The notes under the pieces were generated by a model. That model was given only the letters and a program-made list of their open reading frames with translations. It made no database searches and was not told the origin of the DNA. A stretch of 64,000 nt of DNA from UBA4742 sp002403895. Its GTDB lineage: Bacteria > Actinomycetota > Acidimicrobiia > Acidimicrobiales > Acidimicrobilacustridaceae. Positions 26,607 to 35,533 of the stretch are shown piece by piece (position 1 is the first letter of the stretch; each line of letters begins with the position of its first letter). Position numbers and translations under genes: made by a program. Location of the stretch: contig DAISGD010000010.1 of assembly GCA_036823295.1 (NCBI GenBank), positions 1-64,000 on the forward strand, read 5' to 3'.

Positions 26607-27438
26607 CGACCGGCGTGCCGGGCGGCACGGGGCTGAGCTGGGCCAGGTCGGCGTCGTGGAGCCGCACGCAGCCGTGACTGATGGCGCCGCCGGTGGTGCC
26701 GATGGCGGCGTCGGCGCCCAGGGGACCGTGAATGGCCGTGAAGGCGTCACCGCTACCCTCCCAACTGGTGATGGTCTCAGAGTGGGCGTTCGTGTCGAGG
26801 ATGAACGGCCCCCACCCGGGTCCCTCGGACGGGGCCACATCCATCACATAGAACTGGCCGAGCGGAGTCGGGTCGTTGGCGGTGCCCGTGCCGGCGGGGA
26901 GGTCGAGCATCGGCACCCCCTCGTGATAGAGCCGCACCCGGTGGGCGGTCACGTCGATGAGGATGCCGTAGCTGGTGGACGAGAGCTGGGCGCTGGTGGC
27001 GGGGATCCAGCCGGTCAGCCCGTTCGGGCGTTGGGGTAGCCGGATCTCGAGCCAGCCCGGGGCCTCGGCGATGACCGGGACGTACTTGGTCTGGCCCCAC
27101 CAACTCCCGACGGGAATGGTCCCCACGGGGATGCCATCAGGCGCCGAGAAGTACGGCACCGGTCCGGTGACCTGGGCGATTGTGGTCTGGGCCGGCACCG
27201 GCGGGGGCGGGGGCGGCGGAGCGGGCATCGTCACCGGTACCGCGGACGTCACCGGCGGTGGCTCCTGCAGCGTGGCCGGGCTGGTGCCCAGAGCCACCAC
27301 GCCCACAACGACCATGACGGAGAGCGCGGCGCCCACGGCGCCGAGGCGAAGGGCCCGACGCTTCCGGCTGCGTCCAATCGTTCGCGCGCTCGCCATCCCC
27401 CAACGGTACCCGCGTGCCCAAATCCTCCCCGTTTTCAC
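26593..27438 (-). CDS. L,D-transpeptidase (YkuD domain) with SH3-like region
   Basis: 281 residues. An N-terminal hydrophobic anchor (about residues 32-52) is followed by a proline-rich linker and an SH3-like segment ending GLTGWIPATSAQL. The YkuD domain has the catalytic motif SHGCVRLHDADL. The enzyme cross-links peptidoglycan (3-3 links) or anchors proteins, outside the membrane. The GTG at 27438 has GGGAAG ahead; ATG at 27396 (MASARTIG) is an alternative start. Confidence 0.9.
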   Translation of the reverse strand: MKTGRIWARGYRWGMASARTIGRSRKRRALRLGAVGAALSVMVVVGVVALGTSPATLQEPPPVTSAVPVTMPAPPPPPPPVPAQTTIAQVTGPVPYFSAPDGIPVGTIPVGSWWGQTKYVPVIAEAPGWLEIRLPQRPNGLTGWIPATSAQLSSTSYGILIDVTAHRVRLYHEGVPMLDLPAGTGTANDPTPLGQFYVMDVAPSEGPGWGPFILDTNAHSETITSWEGSGDAFTAIHGPLGADAAIGTTGGAISHGCVRLHDADLAQLSPVPPGTPVVIVA

Positions 27439-27498
27439 CCCCGATTCTTCCCGTGAGCGGGCAAAAGGGACGCCAAATCGGGGAGGGAGGAGGAGGAG

Positions 27499-28872
27499 TC
27501 ACCGCGAGCGGAGGTGGTAGGCCTTGGGTTGGACGAAGGTGAGGATGCCGTAAGTCGACAGGGTCGAGCCCATACCTGAGTTGCCCCGGCCCGACCACGG
27601 CAGCCGCGGACTCACCCGGTCGCAACAGTTCCAGTAGGCCGAGCCCGCCCGCACCTGTCGCAACAGCGCGGTGGCTCGATCCTGATCGGTGGCATAGACC
27701 CCGGCGGTAAGGCCGTAGTCGGTGTCGTTCATCTGGGCCAGCGCCTCAGCGTCGTCGGCCACGGCCTGGATGCCGATGATGGGCCCGAATGACTCCTCGC
27801 GCATCACGGCCATGTCGCTCGTCACCGCAGTGAGCACGGTGGGAGCGAACCAGGTGCCGCCGGCCCGCTCCACCCGGCTACCGCCGGTGCGCACCGTCGC
27901 TCCCTTGGCCACCGCGTCGGCCACCTGGGCTTCGAGCACGTCGAGCTGGGCGGCGCGGGTGAGGGGCCCCAGGTACGTCGCCTCGTCGGTGGGGTCGCCC
28001 ATGGTGAATCCATCCACGGTGGCCACAAATCGGTCGACGAAGTCGTCGTAGATGCGCTCGTGCACGTAGATGCGCTCGACGGAGCAGCAGCTCTGACCAT
28101 TGTTGTAGAACGCGCCGTCGGCCAGGCCCTCGGCGGCGATGGCCACGTCGACGTCGTCGCACACGTACACCGGGTCCTTGCCTCCCAGCTCGAGTTGCAC
28201 CCGGGTCAGGCTCGCGGCCACCGACTCGGCGATGCGACGCCCGGTGGCATACGAGCCGGTGAAGAACACGCCGTCGAGCGAATGGGACAACAGTTCGGCG
28301 CCGACGGGGCCATCGCCCACCACCACGGAGAACACATCGATAGGCACTCCCGCCTCGTTCAGCATCGAGGCGATGGCCAAGCCGGTGAGGGTGGCGAACT
28401 CCGATGGCTTGTAGACCACGGCGTTGCCGGCCAGCAGGGCGGGTACGAACACGTTGGAGCCGACGAAGTAGGGGTAGTTCCAGGCCGAGATGTTGGCGAT
28501 CACGCCGAGGGGCTCGTGACTGATGACCTCCCGCAGGCCCTCGCCGGGAGCGTCGAGGACGACCTCGTCGGCCAGGGTGCGCTCGGCCTCGTCGAGGAAG
28601 AAGTCGACGCGGGGCAACAGGCCATTCAGCTCATTGCGGCTCTGGCTGATGGGCTTGCCCGTCTCGGACGTGAGGATGTCGGCCAGCTCGTCGAATCGGC
28701 TGACCGCCCACCCCCGGAAGGTCCGCAGGATCTCGATCCGCTCGGCCAGCGGACGCGCCGCCCACCCCGGCTGGGCGGCGCGGGCCGCCTCCACCTTCTC
28801 GGCGATCGTCTCGGGGGTGTCGTCGACCACGTTGGTCACCAGCTCGCCGGTGGCCGGGTTCACGACCTTCAC
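27499..28872 (-). CDS. NAD(P)-dependent aldehyde dehydrogenase
   Basis: 457 residues. Catalytic residues are visible: Asn in ISAWNYPYFV, Glu in QLELGGKDP and Cys in NNGQSCCSVERIYV. The late EESFGPIIGIQ motif is present. The GTG at 28872 is preceded by a strong AGGAGG. It overlaps the class-26 hydrolase gene by four bases and is the last gene of an operon with the hydrolase and the iron-type alcohol dehydrogenase. It probably oxidises the aldehyde made by that dehydrogenase. Confidence 0.93.
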   Translation of the reverse strand: MKVVNPATGELVTNVVDDTPETIAEKVEAARAAQPGWAARPLAERIEILRTFRGWAVSRFDELADILTSETGKPISQSRNELNGLLPRVDFFLDEAERTLADEVVLDAPGEGLREVISHEPLGVIANISAWNYPYFVGSNVFVPALLAGNAVVYKPSEFATLTGLAIASMLNEAGVPIDVFSVVVGDGPVGAELLSHSLDGVFFTGSYATGRRIAESVAASLTRVQLELGGKDPVYVCDDVDVAIAAEGLADGAFYNNGQSCCSVERIYVHERIYDDFVDRFVATVDGFTMGDPTDEATYLGPLTRAAQLDVLEAQVADAVAKGATVRTGGSRVERAGGTWFAPTVLTAVTSDMAVMREESFGPIIGIQAVADDAEALAQMNDTDYGLTAGVYATDQDRATALLRQVRAGSAYWNCCDRVSPRLPWSGRGNSGMGSTLSTYGILTFVQPKAYHLRSR

Positions 28873-29705
28873 GGCACCTCCTGGGTGACGGGCGAGCCAT
28901 CGGCATCGACGTCGACGGCGGCCCGGCAGGCAGCCAGGAAGTCGACCACCAGCGGATCGGGGGCGAGCTGCTCGGTGTCGCCCGGCGGAGTGAACTCGGG
29001 GTGCCACTGCACGCCGGCCAGGAACGTGGCGTCGGGCCGGCGCAGGGCCTCGACGATGCCGTCGGTGACCGACACCGCCTCGACCACGAACCCGGGAGCC
29101 GGGTCCTTCACCGCCTGGTGATGGGCGCTGTTGACGGTGACCGGGCCGTCGACGCCGTAGACCTCGGCCAGGTGCGAGCCAGGGGCCAACTCGATCTGGT
29201 GGCGGTTGGCGTCGTAGACGTCCCAATTGCGGTGCTCGAACGAGCCCTCCACCTGGGTGCCGATGTCCTGGTAGAGCGTGCCCCCGAAAGCGACGTTGAG
29301 GATCTGCGCGCCGCGGCAGATGCCGAGCACCGGCTTGCCGGCGTCGTGGAAGGCGTGGATGAGGTCGATCTCGTAGCGGTCACGGGGCTCGTCGCCCTCC
29401 CATTCGGGGCGCAGGGCCTCCTCCCCGTAGCTGCGGGGGCACACGTCGGAGCCACCTTCGAGCAACAACCCGTCGAGGTCGTTGACGTAGTCCTCGATGG
29501 TGGGGCCGTTCGGTGTGGACCGGGGAATCAGATAGGCCAGCGCACCCGATCGGCCCAACAGGTCGAGCATGGATTCCTCGACGTACAGCAGGGTCTTGCC
29601 CTTGAACACGGGCCGGTTGGGATCGGCATGGAAGAAACAGGCGCTGACCCCGATGCGCACCGGTCCGTCGTCGGAACGGCCACCGGGTTGGCTCGAGGCA
29701 CTCAT
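28869..29705 (-). CDS. Gamma-glutamyl hydrolase of peptidase class C26 (PuuD-like)
   Basis: 278 residues, class-I glutamine-amidotransferase fold. The nucleophile Cys is in VLGICRGAQILN and the His/Glu pair in GVQWHPE; DGLLLEGGSDVCPRSY is typical of PuuD-type gamma-glutamyl-GABA hydrolases. It would release the amine product from a gamma-glutamyl amide. It overlaps the genes on both sides by four bases. Confidence 0.9.
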   Translation of the reverse strand: MSASSQPGGRSDDGPVRIGVSACFFHADPNRPVFKGKTLLYVEESMLDLLGRSGALAYLIPRSTPNGPTIEDYVNDLDGLLLEGGSDVCPRSYGEEALRPEWEGDEPRDRYEIDLIHAFHDAGKPVLGICRGAQILNVAFGGTLYQDIGTQVEGSFEHRNWDVYDANRHQIELAPGSHLAEVYGVDGPVTVNSAHHQAVKDPAPGFVVEAVSVTDGIVEALRRPDATFLAGVQWHPEFTPPGDTEQLAPDPLVVDFLAACRAAVDVDADGSPVTQEVP

Positions 29706-30844
29706 GCGAAGGCCTCGGTGAAGATGCGGCGGAAGTCATCACGGTTCACGGGGCGGGGATTGTTGACGTGGCAGCCGTCCGCGATGGCCACGTCACACAG
29801 CCGTTCGAGATCGCCGGGTTCGACGCCGGTGGCGGCCAGCGATCGGGGCATACCGATCTCCGCCTTGAGGTCGGCCAGCCAGCGCAGGAAACCGTCGGAC
29901 GATGGGTCGTCGAGGCCGACCGTCTGGGCCATGACCGTGAACCGCCCGGCGCTCGTCTCCACGTTGAAGGGCAAAGCGTGGTCGATCATGACGGCGTTGG
30001 CCAGGCCGTGGTGCAGGTCGGCCACCGTGCCCAGGGCGTGGGCGGTGGAATGCACGATGCCCAGGCCCTTCTGGAAGGCGATGGCCCCCATCATCGAACT
30101 CATGAGCATGGCGCCCCGGGCCTCGACGTCGTGGGGGTTGGCCACCGCCCGGGCCAGGTTGGCGGCGCCGAGGCGCAGGCCCTCCAGGGCGATGCCGTCG
30201 CAGATCGGGTTGTAGTTGCGAGCCAGGTAGGCCTCGATGTTGTGGGTGAGGGCGTCGACGCCGGTGGCGGCGGTGATGGCGGCAGGCAGGTCGATGGTGA
30301 GCTCGGGATCGGCCAGCACCGCGTCGGCCAACAGGTGAGGCGAGAAGATGATCTTCTTCACGTGGGTCACGTCGTCGGAGATCACCGCGCTGCGCCCCAC
30401 CTCGCTGCCGGTGCCGGCCGTGGTCGGCAGCGCTACCAGGTGGGGCACGGGGCCGATGGGGCGGGCGCCAGGCATCTCGTCCTCGTAGTCGAACAGGTCG
30501 CCCGGGTGGGTGGCCATGAGAGCGATGGCCTTGGCTACATCGAGGGCGGCACCGCCACCGATGCCGACGATGCCGTCGGCCTGGTGGGCCTGGTAGGCCT
30601 CGACCCCGGCGCTGACCTGGGATTTGACCGGGTTGCCCCACACCCCGTCGAAGGGCAGGGGTTCGAGCCCACCGGCGGCCAGGTTGGCCACCAGGTCGGT
30701 GAACAGGCCGAGGGCGCCGACGCCCTTGTCGGTGACGACCAGCGGACGGCTGACGTCATGGGCCCGGAGATGGTCGACGAGCAGGTCGCGGGCGCCGGGG
30801 CCGAACGTGATGGCGGTGGGGAAGCTGAACTGGTGGAGGGTCAT
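29702..30844 (-). CDS. Iron-type alcohol dehydrogenase
   Basis: 380 residues of the group-III (iron-containing) family. It has GGGAALDVAKAIAL (nucleotide site), LPTTAGTGSEV, and metal ligands in GVDALTHNIEAYL and STAHALGTVADLHHGLANAV. The ATG at 30844 follows GAGGA; the frame is open to 30976 but not protein-like there. It is the first gene of the operon with the class-26 hydrolase and aldehyde dehydrogenase and is divergent from the DinB-like gene at 30979. Confidence 0.93.
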   Translation of the reverse strand: MTLHQFSFPTAITFGPGARDLLVDHLRAHDVSRPLVVTDKGVGALGLFTDLVANLAAGGLEPLPFDGVWGNPVKSQVSAGVEAYQAHQADGIVGIGGGAALDVAKAIALMATHPGDLFDYEDEMPGARPIGPVPHLVALPTTAGTGSEVGRSAVISDDVTHVKKIIFSPHLLADAVLADPELTIDLPAAITAATGVDALTHNIEAYLARNYNPICDGIALEGLRLGAANLARAVANPHDVEARGAMLMSSMMGAIAFQKGLGIVHSTAHALGTVADLHHGLANAVMIDHALPFNVETSAGRFTVMAQTVGLDDPSSDGFLRWLADLKAEIGMPRSLAATGVEPGDLERLCDVAIADGCHVNNPRPVNRDDFRRIFTEAFA

Positions 30845-30978
30845 GCGGTCCTCGAGACAGGAGCGCGTCGCGCTCGGACGGGTGGCCTTCGCCTCATTCT
30901 TGTCGAGACTCGATCGGTGCTCACGTCTGGCGACCTCGCCCGACGAGGAACCTACAGTGGCGCGCGGGGAGGCCAACC

Positions 30979-31734
30979 ATGGAAACGATCGTCACGGCAC
31001 TTGCTGACCAGCAGGCAGAGCTGTCCGACCTGCTGTCGCCGCTGGACGAGCCGGGCTGGGAAGGCCCGACACGCTGCGAGGGGTGGACAGTGGCCGACGT
31101 GGTGCTCCACCTGGCTCAGACCAACGAGATGGCCTGGGCCAGCGCCACGGGGCAATTCGCCACGTCCCTCGAGACACTGGCGGGAGGCACGGGGCCGGCA
31201 GGATCGGTGGAAGACGGCGCCGGACTGATGGTGGCGAAGGAGCGGGGCCAGCCGTGGGCCGTCGTGCGGGACCGCTGGCGGGCCAGCGTCGATGCCCTCG
31301 ACGCCGCGCTACGCCAATGCGATCCCCATCAACGGGTGATGTGGGTGGCGGGCGAGCTGTCATCCCGGACGCTGGCCACCACCCGGCTGGCCGAGACCTG
31401 GATCCACACCGGAGACGTGGCGGCCGGTTTGGGCGTGGACGTCCCGCCCACCGATCGCTTGTGGCACGTCACGCGCCTGGCCTGGCGGACCCTGCCCTAC
31501 GCGTTCGCCGGGGCCGGTCGAGCGCTGGCCGGGCCGGTGGCCTTCGAACTGGTGGGACCCAGCGGAGCAGCCTGGGACTTCGTGCCCGACGACGAGGCGC
31601 TCACCGTGATCCGGGGCGATGGCACAGACCTGTGCCTGGTGGCGGCCCGTCGGGCCGACCCGTCGGAGGTGGACCTCCGAGGCGAGGGACCCGACGCCGA
31701 GGCCGTCCTCCAACTGGTCCGCACCTTCGCCTGA
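30979..31734 (+). CDS. Maleylpyruvate isomerase-type (DinB-like, TIGR03084) protein
   Basis: 251 residues. The N-terminal four-helix DinB-like domain includes PTRCEGWTVADVVLHLAQTNE and TRLAETWIHTGDVAAGLG, where the two His residues (with a Glu or Asp) form the metal site. A C-terminal domain follows. Family members often use mycothiol, and this genome encodes MshA. Substrate unknown. Confidence 0.82.
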   Translation: METIVTALADQQAELSDLLSPLDEPGWEGPTRCEGWTVADVVLHLAQTNEMAWASATGQFATSLETLAGGTGPAGSVEDGAGLMVAKERGQPWAVVRDRWRASVDALDAALRQCDPHQRVMWVAGELSSRTLATTRLAETWIHTGDVAAGLGVDVPPTDRLWHVTRLAWRTLPYAFAGAGRALAGPVAFELVGPSGAAWDFVPDDEALTVIRGDGTDLCLVAARRADPSEVDLRGEGPDAEAVLQLVRTFA

Positions 31735-31839
31735 AGGGCCCGCTGCTCGACCTGTGACCTCTGTCAGAAGGTGCGTCGGGTCGCTCTCGAACGCCCATCC
31801 GGCCAGGGGTCGACGCCCCCATACGCGGAGCGGGAACCC

Positions 31840-32238
31840 TCAGTGTTGGGCCGGATTCGGCAGGCTGGCCCGGTCATGGGCGGCCTCACTGACGTGGCGG
31901 CCGTGATCGGGCTCGCTCTTGTCGTGCGCGGCCTTGGACACCTCGTCGCCGTGGTTGTCTCGGTCGGAGTTGCCGTCCTTGCCCTGATCGCCAGGGTCGA
32001 CCTTGGGCGCCTCGGTCGTCTCGGTCGTGTCCGGCGCCTCGGTCGTCTCGGTCGTGTCCGGCGCCTCGGTGGTCTCGCTGGTCTCGGGAGCATCGGTGCC
32101 GTCGGTCTGGTCCACGTGGACCGTGGCTGGGTCCTTGGCCGGACTGGCGCCGGTCGTCCCGGCCGCGAGGGCGGCGCCCGCACCGAGGGTGAGAGCGCCG
32201 GCCAGGACGGCGACGGCGGCAATGGTCTTGGGTGGCAT
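31840..32238 (-). CDS. Small secreted Thr/Glu-rich repeat protein
   Basis: 132 residues with a signal peptide (MPPKTIAAVAVLAGALTLGA, likely cleavage after ALAAG). A low-complexity region of 9-residue repeats (ETTEAPDTT) follows, then a charged tail with several His. No recognisable fold; probably extracellular or a wall-associated spacer. A GTG at 32358 would give a longer N-terminus without a sensible signal. It lies between the DinB-like and glutamine-synthetase-like genes. Confidence 0.6.
   Translation of the reverse strand: MPPKTIAAVAVLAGALTLGAGAALAAGTTGASPAKDPATVHVDQTDGTDAPETSETTEAPDTTETTEAPDTTETTEAPKVDPGDQGKDGNSDRDNHGDEVSKAAHDKSEPDHGRHVSEAAHDRASLPNPAQH
32006..32086 (-). repeat. 27-base tandem repeat, three copies
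   Basis: Units at 32006-32032 and 32033-32059 are identical; the third (32060-32086) is diverged. They encode 9-residue repeats of the secreted protein on the minus strand. Confidence 0.85.
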
Positions 32239-32354
32239 GGGTGGACTCCGATTCAGGTCGGTGCAGATGGTTCGGGCATCTCGCCTGGCAGGTTCCCCGC
32301 AACTCCCTCCAACCCGAGCAATCGCCGAAGCGACCCATTTCGATCCTGGCGGAC

Positions 32355-33755
32355 TCAAATGATTTCGAAGTAGCGGGACAGCTCCCAGTCGGTTACGGCG
32401 TCATTGAACTGGCGCCACTCCCACTCGCGGGTCGACACGTAGTGGTCGACGAACCCGTCACCGAACAGGTCACGGGCGGCCTTCGACCCGGCCAGACGCT
32501 CAGTGGCGGCCTGCAGCGTTCGGGGCAGGCGCTCGACGCCATCCACGCCGTAGCCGCTCCCGATGGTCGCGGGCGTATCGAGGGTGAGGCCCTGCTCGAT
32601 CCCCCACAGGCCCGCGCCCAGGCAGGCAGCCACGGCCAGGTAGGGGTTCACGTCCGAGCCTGGCACTCGCGTCTCCAGCCGGGTGGAGGCCGCGCTCCCG
32701 GGGATCACCCGACAGGCCACGGTGCGATTGTCGATGCCCCAGTTGAGGTGGGTCGGTGCCCAGAAGCCGTCGACCAGGCGCTTGTAGCTGTTCACCGTCG
32801 GAGCCAGCAGCGCCAGGATCTCGGGCAGCAGCGCCAGCTGGCCGGCCACGTACGAGCGAAAGGTGTCGCTCATACGGCGGGGGTCGCCCTCGTCGAAGAA
32901 CTGATTCGTCGACTCATCAGTCGGTTCGCCCTCGGCGCCGAGCGACCAAAGGCTCTGGTGGGCGTGACCGCTGCAACCGGGCAGGTCGGTGTTCCATCGG
33001 GCCATGAACGTGGGCAGGATGCCGAAGCGGTAACCGATCTCCTTGGCCGACGACTTGAACAGCACGGCCCGGTCGGCCGCGGTCAGCGCGTCTGAATAGA
33101 GGATGGCTGCCTCCAGCACCCCGGGGCCGGTCTCGCAATGGAGCCCTTCGAGGGGCACGTCGAAGGCCCGCAGATCGGCCAGCAGCGCATCGAAGAACGG
33201 CTGGCTCTGCGACGAGCGCAGGATCGAATAGCCGAACATGCCAGGGCTCAGCGGGGTCAGGTCGCGAAAGCCCTTGTCGTGCAGCGAGTGCGGCGTCTCG
33301 GCGAAGTTGAACCACTCGAACTCGAGCCCCACCTTGGCCTCATAACCCGATGCCGCCGCCCGCTCGATAACCCGGCGCAGCAACTGGCGGGGACACACGT
33401 CCAGCGGCTGGCTGCCGGTGCCGACGAACTCGCCGAGGAAGAAGTACCGGTCCTGTTCCCACGGGATACGGCGCATGGTCGACAGGTCGATGCGGACCTC
33501 GGCGTCGGGGTAGCCACTGTGCCACCCGGTGTAGGCCGTGTTGTCGTAACACTGGTCGTTCGAGTCCCAGCCGAAGACCACGTTGCAGAAGCCGAAGCCG
33601 CTGCGGGTGGCCGACAGGAACTTGGCCTTGTCCAGGTACTTGCCCCGCAACACGCCATCGACGTCGACGACCGCGACCTTCACGTAGTCATCGGGGGCGG
33701 CGGTCAACTCATCGATCACGGCCTGAGGATCGACGGGGGCATGGGGATCGCTCAC
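32355..33755 (-). CDS. Glutamine-synthetase-like gamma-glutamyl-amine ligase
   Basis: 466 residues of the GS-III/PuuA/GlnA4-type branch rather than housekeeping GlnA. Motifs: VVDVDGVLRGKYL (N-terminal beta-grasp), GLEFEWFNF (metal Glu), GCSGHAHQSLW (ATP/metal loop) and NWGIDNRTVACRV. There is no adenylylation-site tail. Such enzymes glutamylate polyamines or ethanolamine. The hydrolase, alcohol dehydrogenase and aldehyde dehydrogenase genes of 27499-30844 supply the other steps. Confidence 0.88.
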   Translation of the reverse strand: MSDPHAPVDPQAVIDELTAAPDDYVKVAVVDVDGVLRGKYLDKAKFLSATRSGFGFCNVVFGWDSNDQCYDNTAYTGWHSGYPDAEVRIDLSTMRRIPWEQDRYFFLGEFVGTGSQPLDVCPRQLLRRVIERAAASGYEAKVGLEFEWFNFAETPHSLHDKGFRDLTPLSPGMFGYSILRSSQSQPFFDALLADLRAFDVPLEGLHCETGPGVLEAAILYSDALTAADRAVLFKSSAKEIGYRFGILPTFMARWNTDLPGCSGHAHQSLWSLGAEGEPTDESTNQFFDEGDPRRMSDTFRSYVAGQLALLPEILALLAPTVNSYKRLVDGFWAPTHLNWGIDNRTVACRVIPGSAASTRLETRVPGSDVNPYLAVAACLGAGLWGIEQGLTLDTPATIGSGYGVDGVERLPRTLQAATERLAGSKAARDLFGDGFVDHYVSTREWEWRQFNDAVTDWELSRYFEII

Positions 33756-33916
33756 GGCGGCGAGTGTACGTGGAGCGCCCGACCGGCGAGCCGTAGCTCA
33801 CCTACGAGAGGCTTGCCGACGCGTCGTCCGCTGGCCCTGCCATTCGGCCCGCCGACAGTGGGATGGTTAGCGTGGGCGGCGTCGGGCGTGGGCCCGGACG
33901 ACCCAGGGGGGAGTGC

Positions 33917-35533
33917 ATGACCGCAAGTGAGTCCCCGACGACCGGCTACGTGCTCGCCGTCGACCTCGGCACCGGTGGCCCCAAGGTGGCCCTCGTCTCG
34001 CTCGACGGCGAGATCATCGGCCACGAGTACGAGACGAACGACCTGATCCTGCTGCCCGGCGGCGGCGTCGAACAGGACCCCGGGCAGTGGTGGACCTCGA
34101 TCGTCACCGGTGCCCGCCGCCTTCTCGCTCGCGGTCTCGTCGCCACCGACGATGTGGTCGCCGTGTCGGTCACCACCCAGTGGATGACGACGGTGGCGGT
34201 CGGCGCCGATGGGCACCACATCGGCAACGCCATCAGCTGGATGGACACCCGCGGCGCCCGCTACGCGTCGGCGGCGGCCGGGGGTGGCGTCGTCGTCCCC
34301 ACCGTTGGCTACAACGCCAAGAAGCTCCGCCAGTGGCTGCGGCTCACCGGCGGCGTCCCTTCACGCACCGGCAAGGACCCGGTCGGCCAGATGCTGTTCC
34401 TCAAGCACGAGCGGCCCGAGGTCTACAACGCCGCCGCCGTCTTCCTCGAGCCGATGGACTACTTGAACCTGCGCCTCACTGGCCGGGCCGTGGCCTCGTG
34501 GGACACGATCGTCGGCCACTGGGTCACCGACAACCGCGACCTGGCCCACGTCGGCTACGACGACGAGCTCATCGAATGGGTCGGGGTAGACCGGGCCAAG
34601 CTGCCCGAGCTGGTGCCCACCGGATCGATCATCGGCACGCTCAGCGAATCAGCCGCCGCCGAGTTGGGCCTCGGCCGCCACGTGCAGGTGGTGGCCGGCA
34701 CCGGTGACACCGCCTCGGCCGGCATCGGCTCGGGCGCCGTGCGCGACTTCGAGGGCCACCTCTATATCGGCACCTCGTCGTGGCTGTCGTGCCACGTGCC
34801 GTTCAAGAAGACCGACATCCTCTCCAACATCACGTCGCTGCCGTCGGGCATCCCCTCGCGCTACTGGGTGGCCACCGAGCAGGACACCGCCGGCAAGTGC
34901 CTCTCGTGGCTGGTCGACAACATCCTCTACCCCGACGACGCCCTCGGCTCGGGTGTGGCTCCCGACGACGTATACGACCGGCTCAACGAGTTGGCCGCCA
35001 AGGTCGCGCCGGGCAGCGGCAACCTGATCTTCCTACCCTGGCTGAACGGCGAGCGCACGCCGGTCGACAACCACCTCATTCGGGCCGGCTGGTTCAACGC
35101 CTCGCTGGCCACCGAGCGGAGCCACCTGGTGCGCTCGGTGTTCGAAGGGGTGGCCCTCAACACCCGGTGGATGCAGGACGCCGCCGAGAAGTTCACCAAG
35201 CGCCGCTTCGAGCACCTCAATTTCGTCGGCGGCGGAGCCCGCTCGCCGCTGTGGTGCCAGATCATGGCCGACGTCTTGGACCGGCCCATCCGCCAGGTGT
35301 CCGACCCTGTTCTGGCCAACGTGCGGGGCGCCGGCTTCTCGGCCTCGGTGGCGCTCGGCCACCTGCGGTGGGACGACATCCCGGCCAAGATCACCATCAC
35401 CGAGACGTTCCAGCCCGACGCCCGCAACCGGGCCACCTATGACCGGCTGTACGGCACGTTCGTGGATCTGTACAAGAAGAACAAGGGCATCTACGCCAAG
35501 CTCAATCGCCATTCGAGAAAGAAGCCCTCATGA
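33917..35533 (+). CDS. FGGY-family carbohydrate kinase
   Basis: 538 residues. The N-terminal phosphate-1 motif is AVDLGTGGPKVALV, and GTGDTASAGIGSGAV (phosphate-2) and FVGGGARSPLWCQIMADVL (adenosine site) follow. The closest general resemblance is to xylulokinase-like proteins, but the substrate (a sugar, polyol or related alcohol) is not predictable. The ATG at 33917 follows GGGGGGAG. It overlaps the next gene by four bases (ATGA), so the two products are probably made together. Confidence 0.9.
   Translation: MTASESPTTGYVLAVDLGTGGPKVALVSLDGEIIGHEYETNDLILLPGGGVEQDPGQWWTSIVTGARRLLARGLVATDDVVAVSVTTQWMTTVAVGADGHHIGNAISWMDTRGARYASAAAGGGVVVPTVGYNAKKLRQWLRLTGGVPSRTGKDPVGQMLFLKHERPEVYNAAAVFLEPMDYLNLRLTGRAVASWDTIVGHWVTDNRDLAHVGYDDELIEWVGVDRAKLPELVPTGSIIGTLSESAAAELGLGRHVQVVAGTGDTASAGIGSGAVRDFEGHLYIGTSSWLSCHVPFKKTDILSNITSLPSGIPSRYWVATEQDTAGKCLSWLVDNILYPDDALGSGVAPDDVYDRLNELAAKVAPGSGNLIFLPWLNGERTPVDNHLIRAGWFNASLATERSHLVRSVFEGVALNTRWMQDAAEKFTKRRFEHLNFVGGGARSPLWCQIMADVLDRPIRQVSDPVLANVRGAGFSASVALGHLRWDDIPAKITITETFQPDARNRATYDRLYGTFVDLYKKNKGIYAKLNRHSRKKPS

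Noticed and set aside
32006..32086. Possible CRISPR-like repeat array
   Set aside because: Units are directly adjacent with no spacers, in-frame and inside a coding region: a protein tandem repeat.
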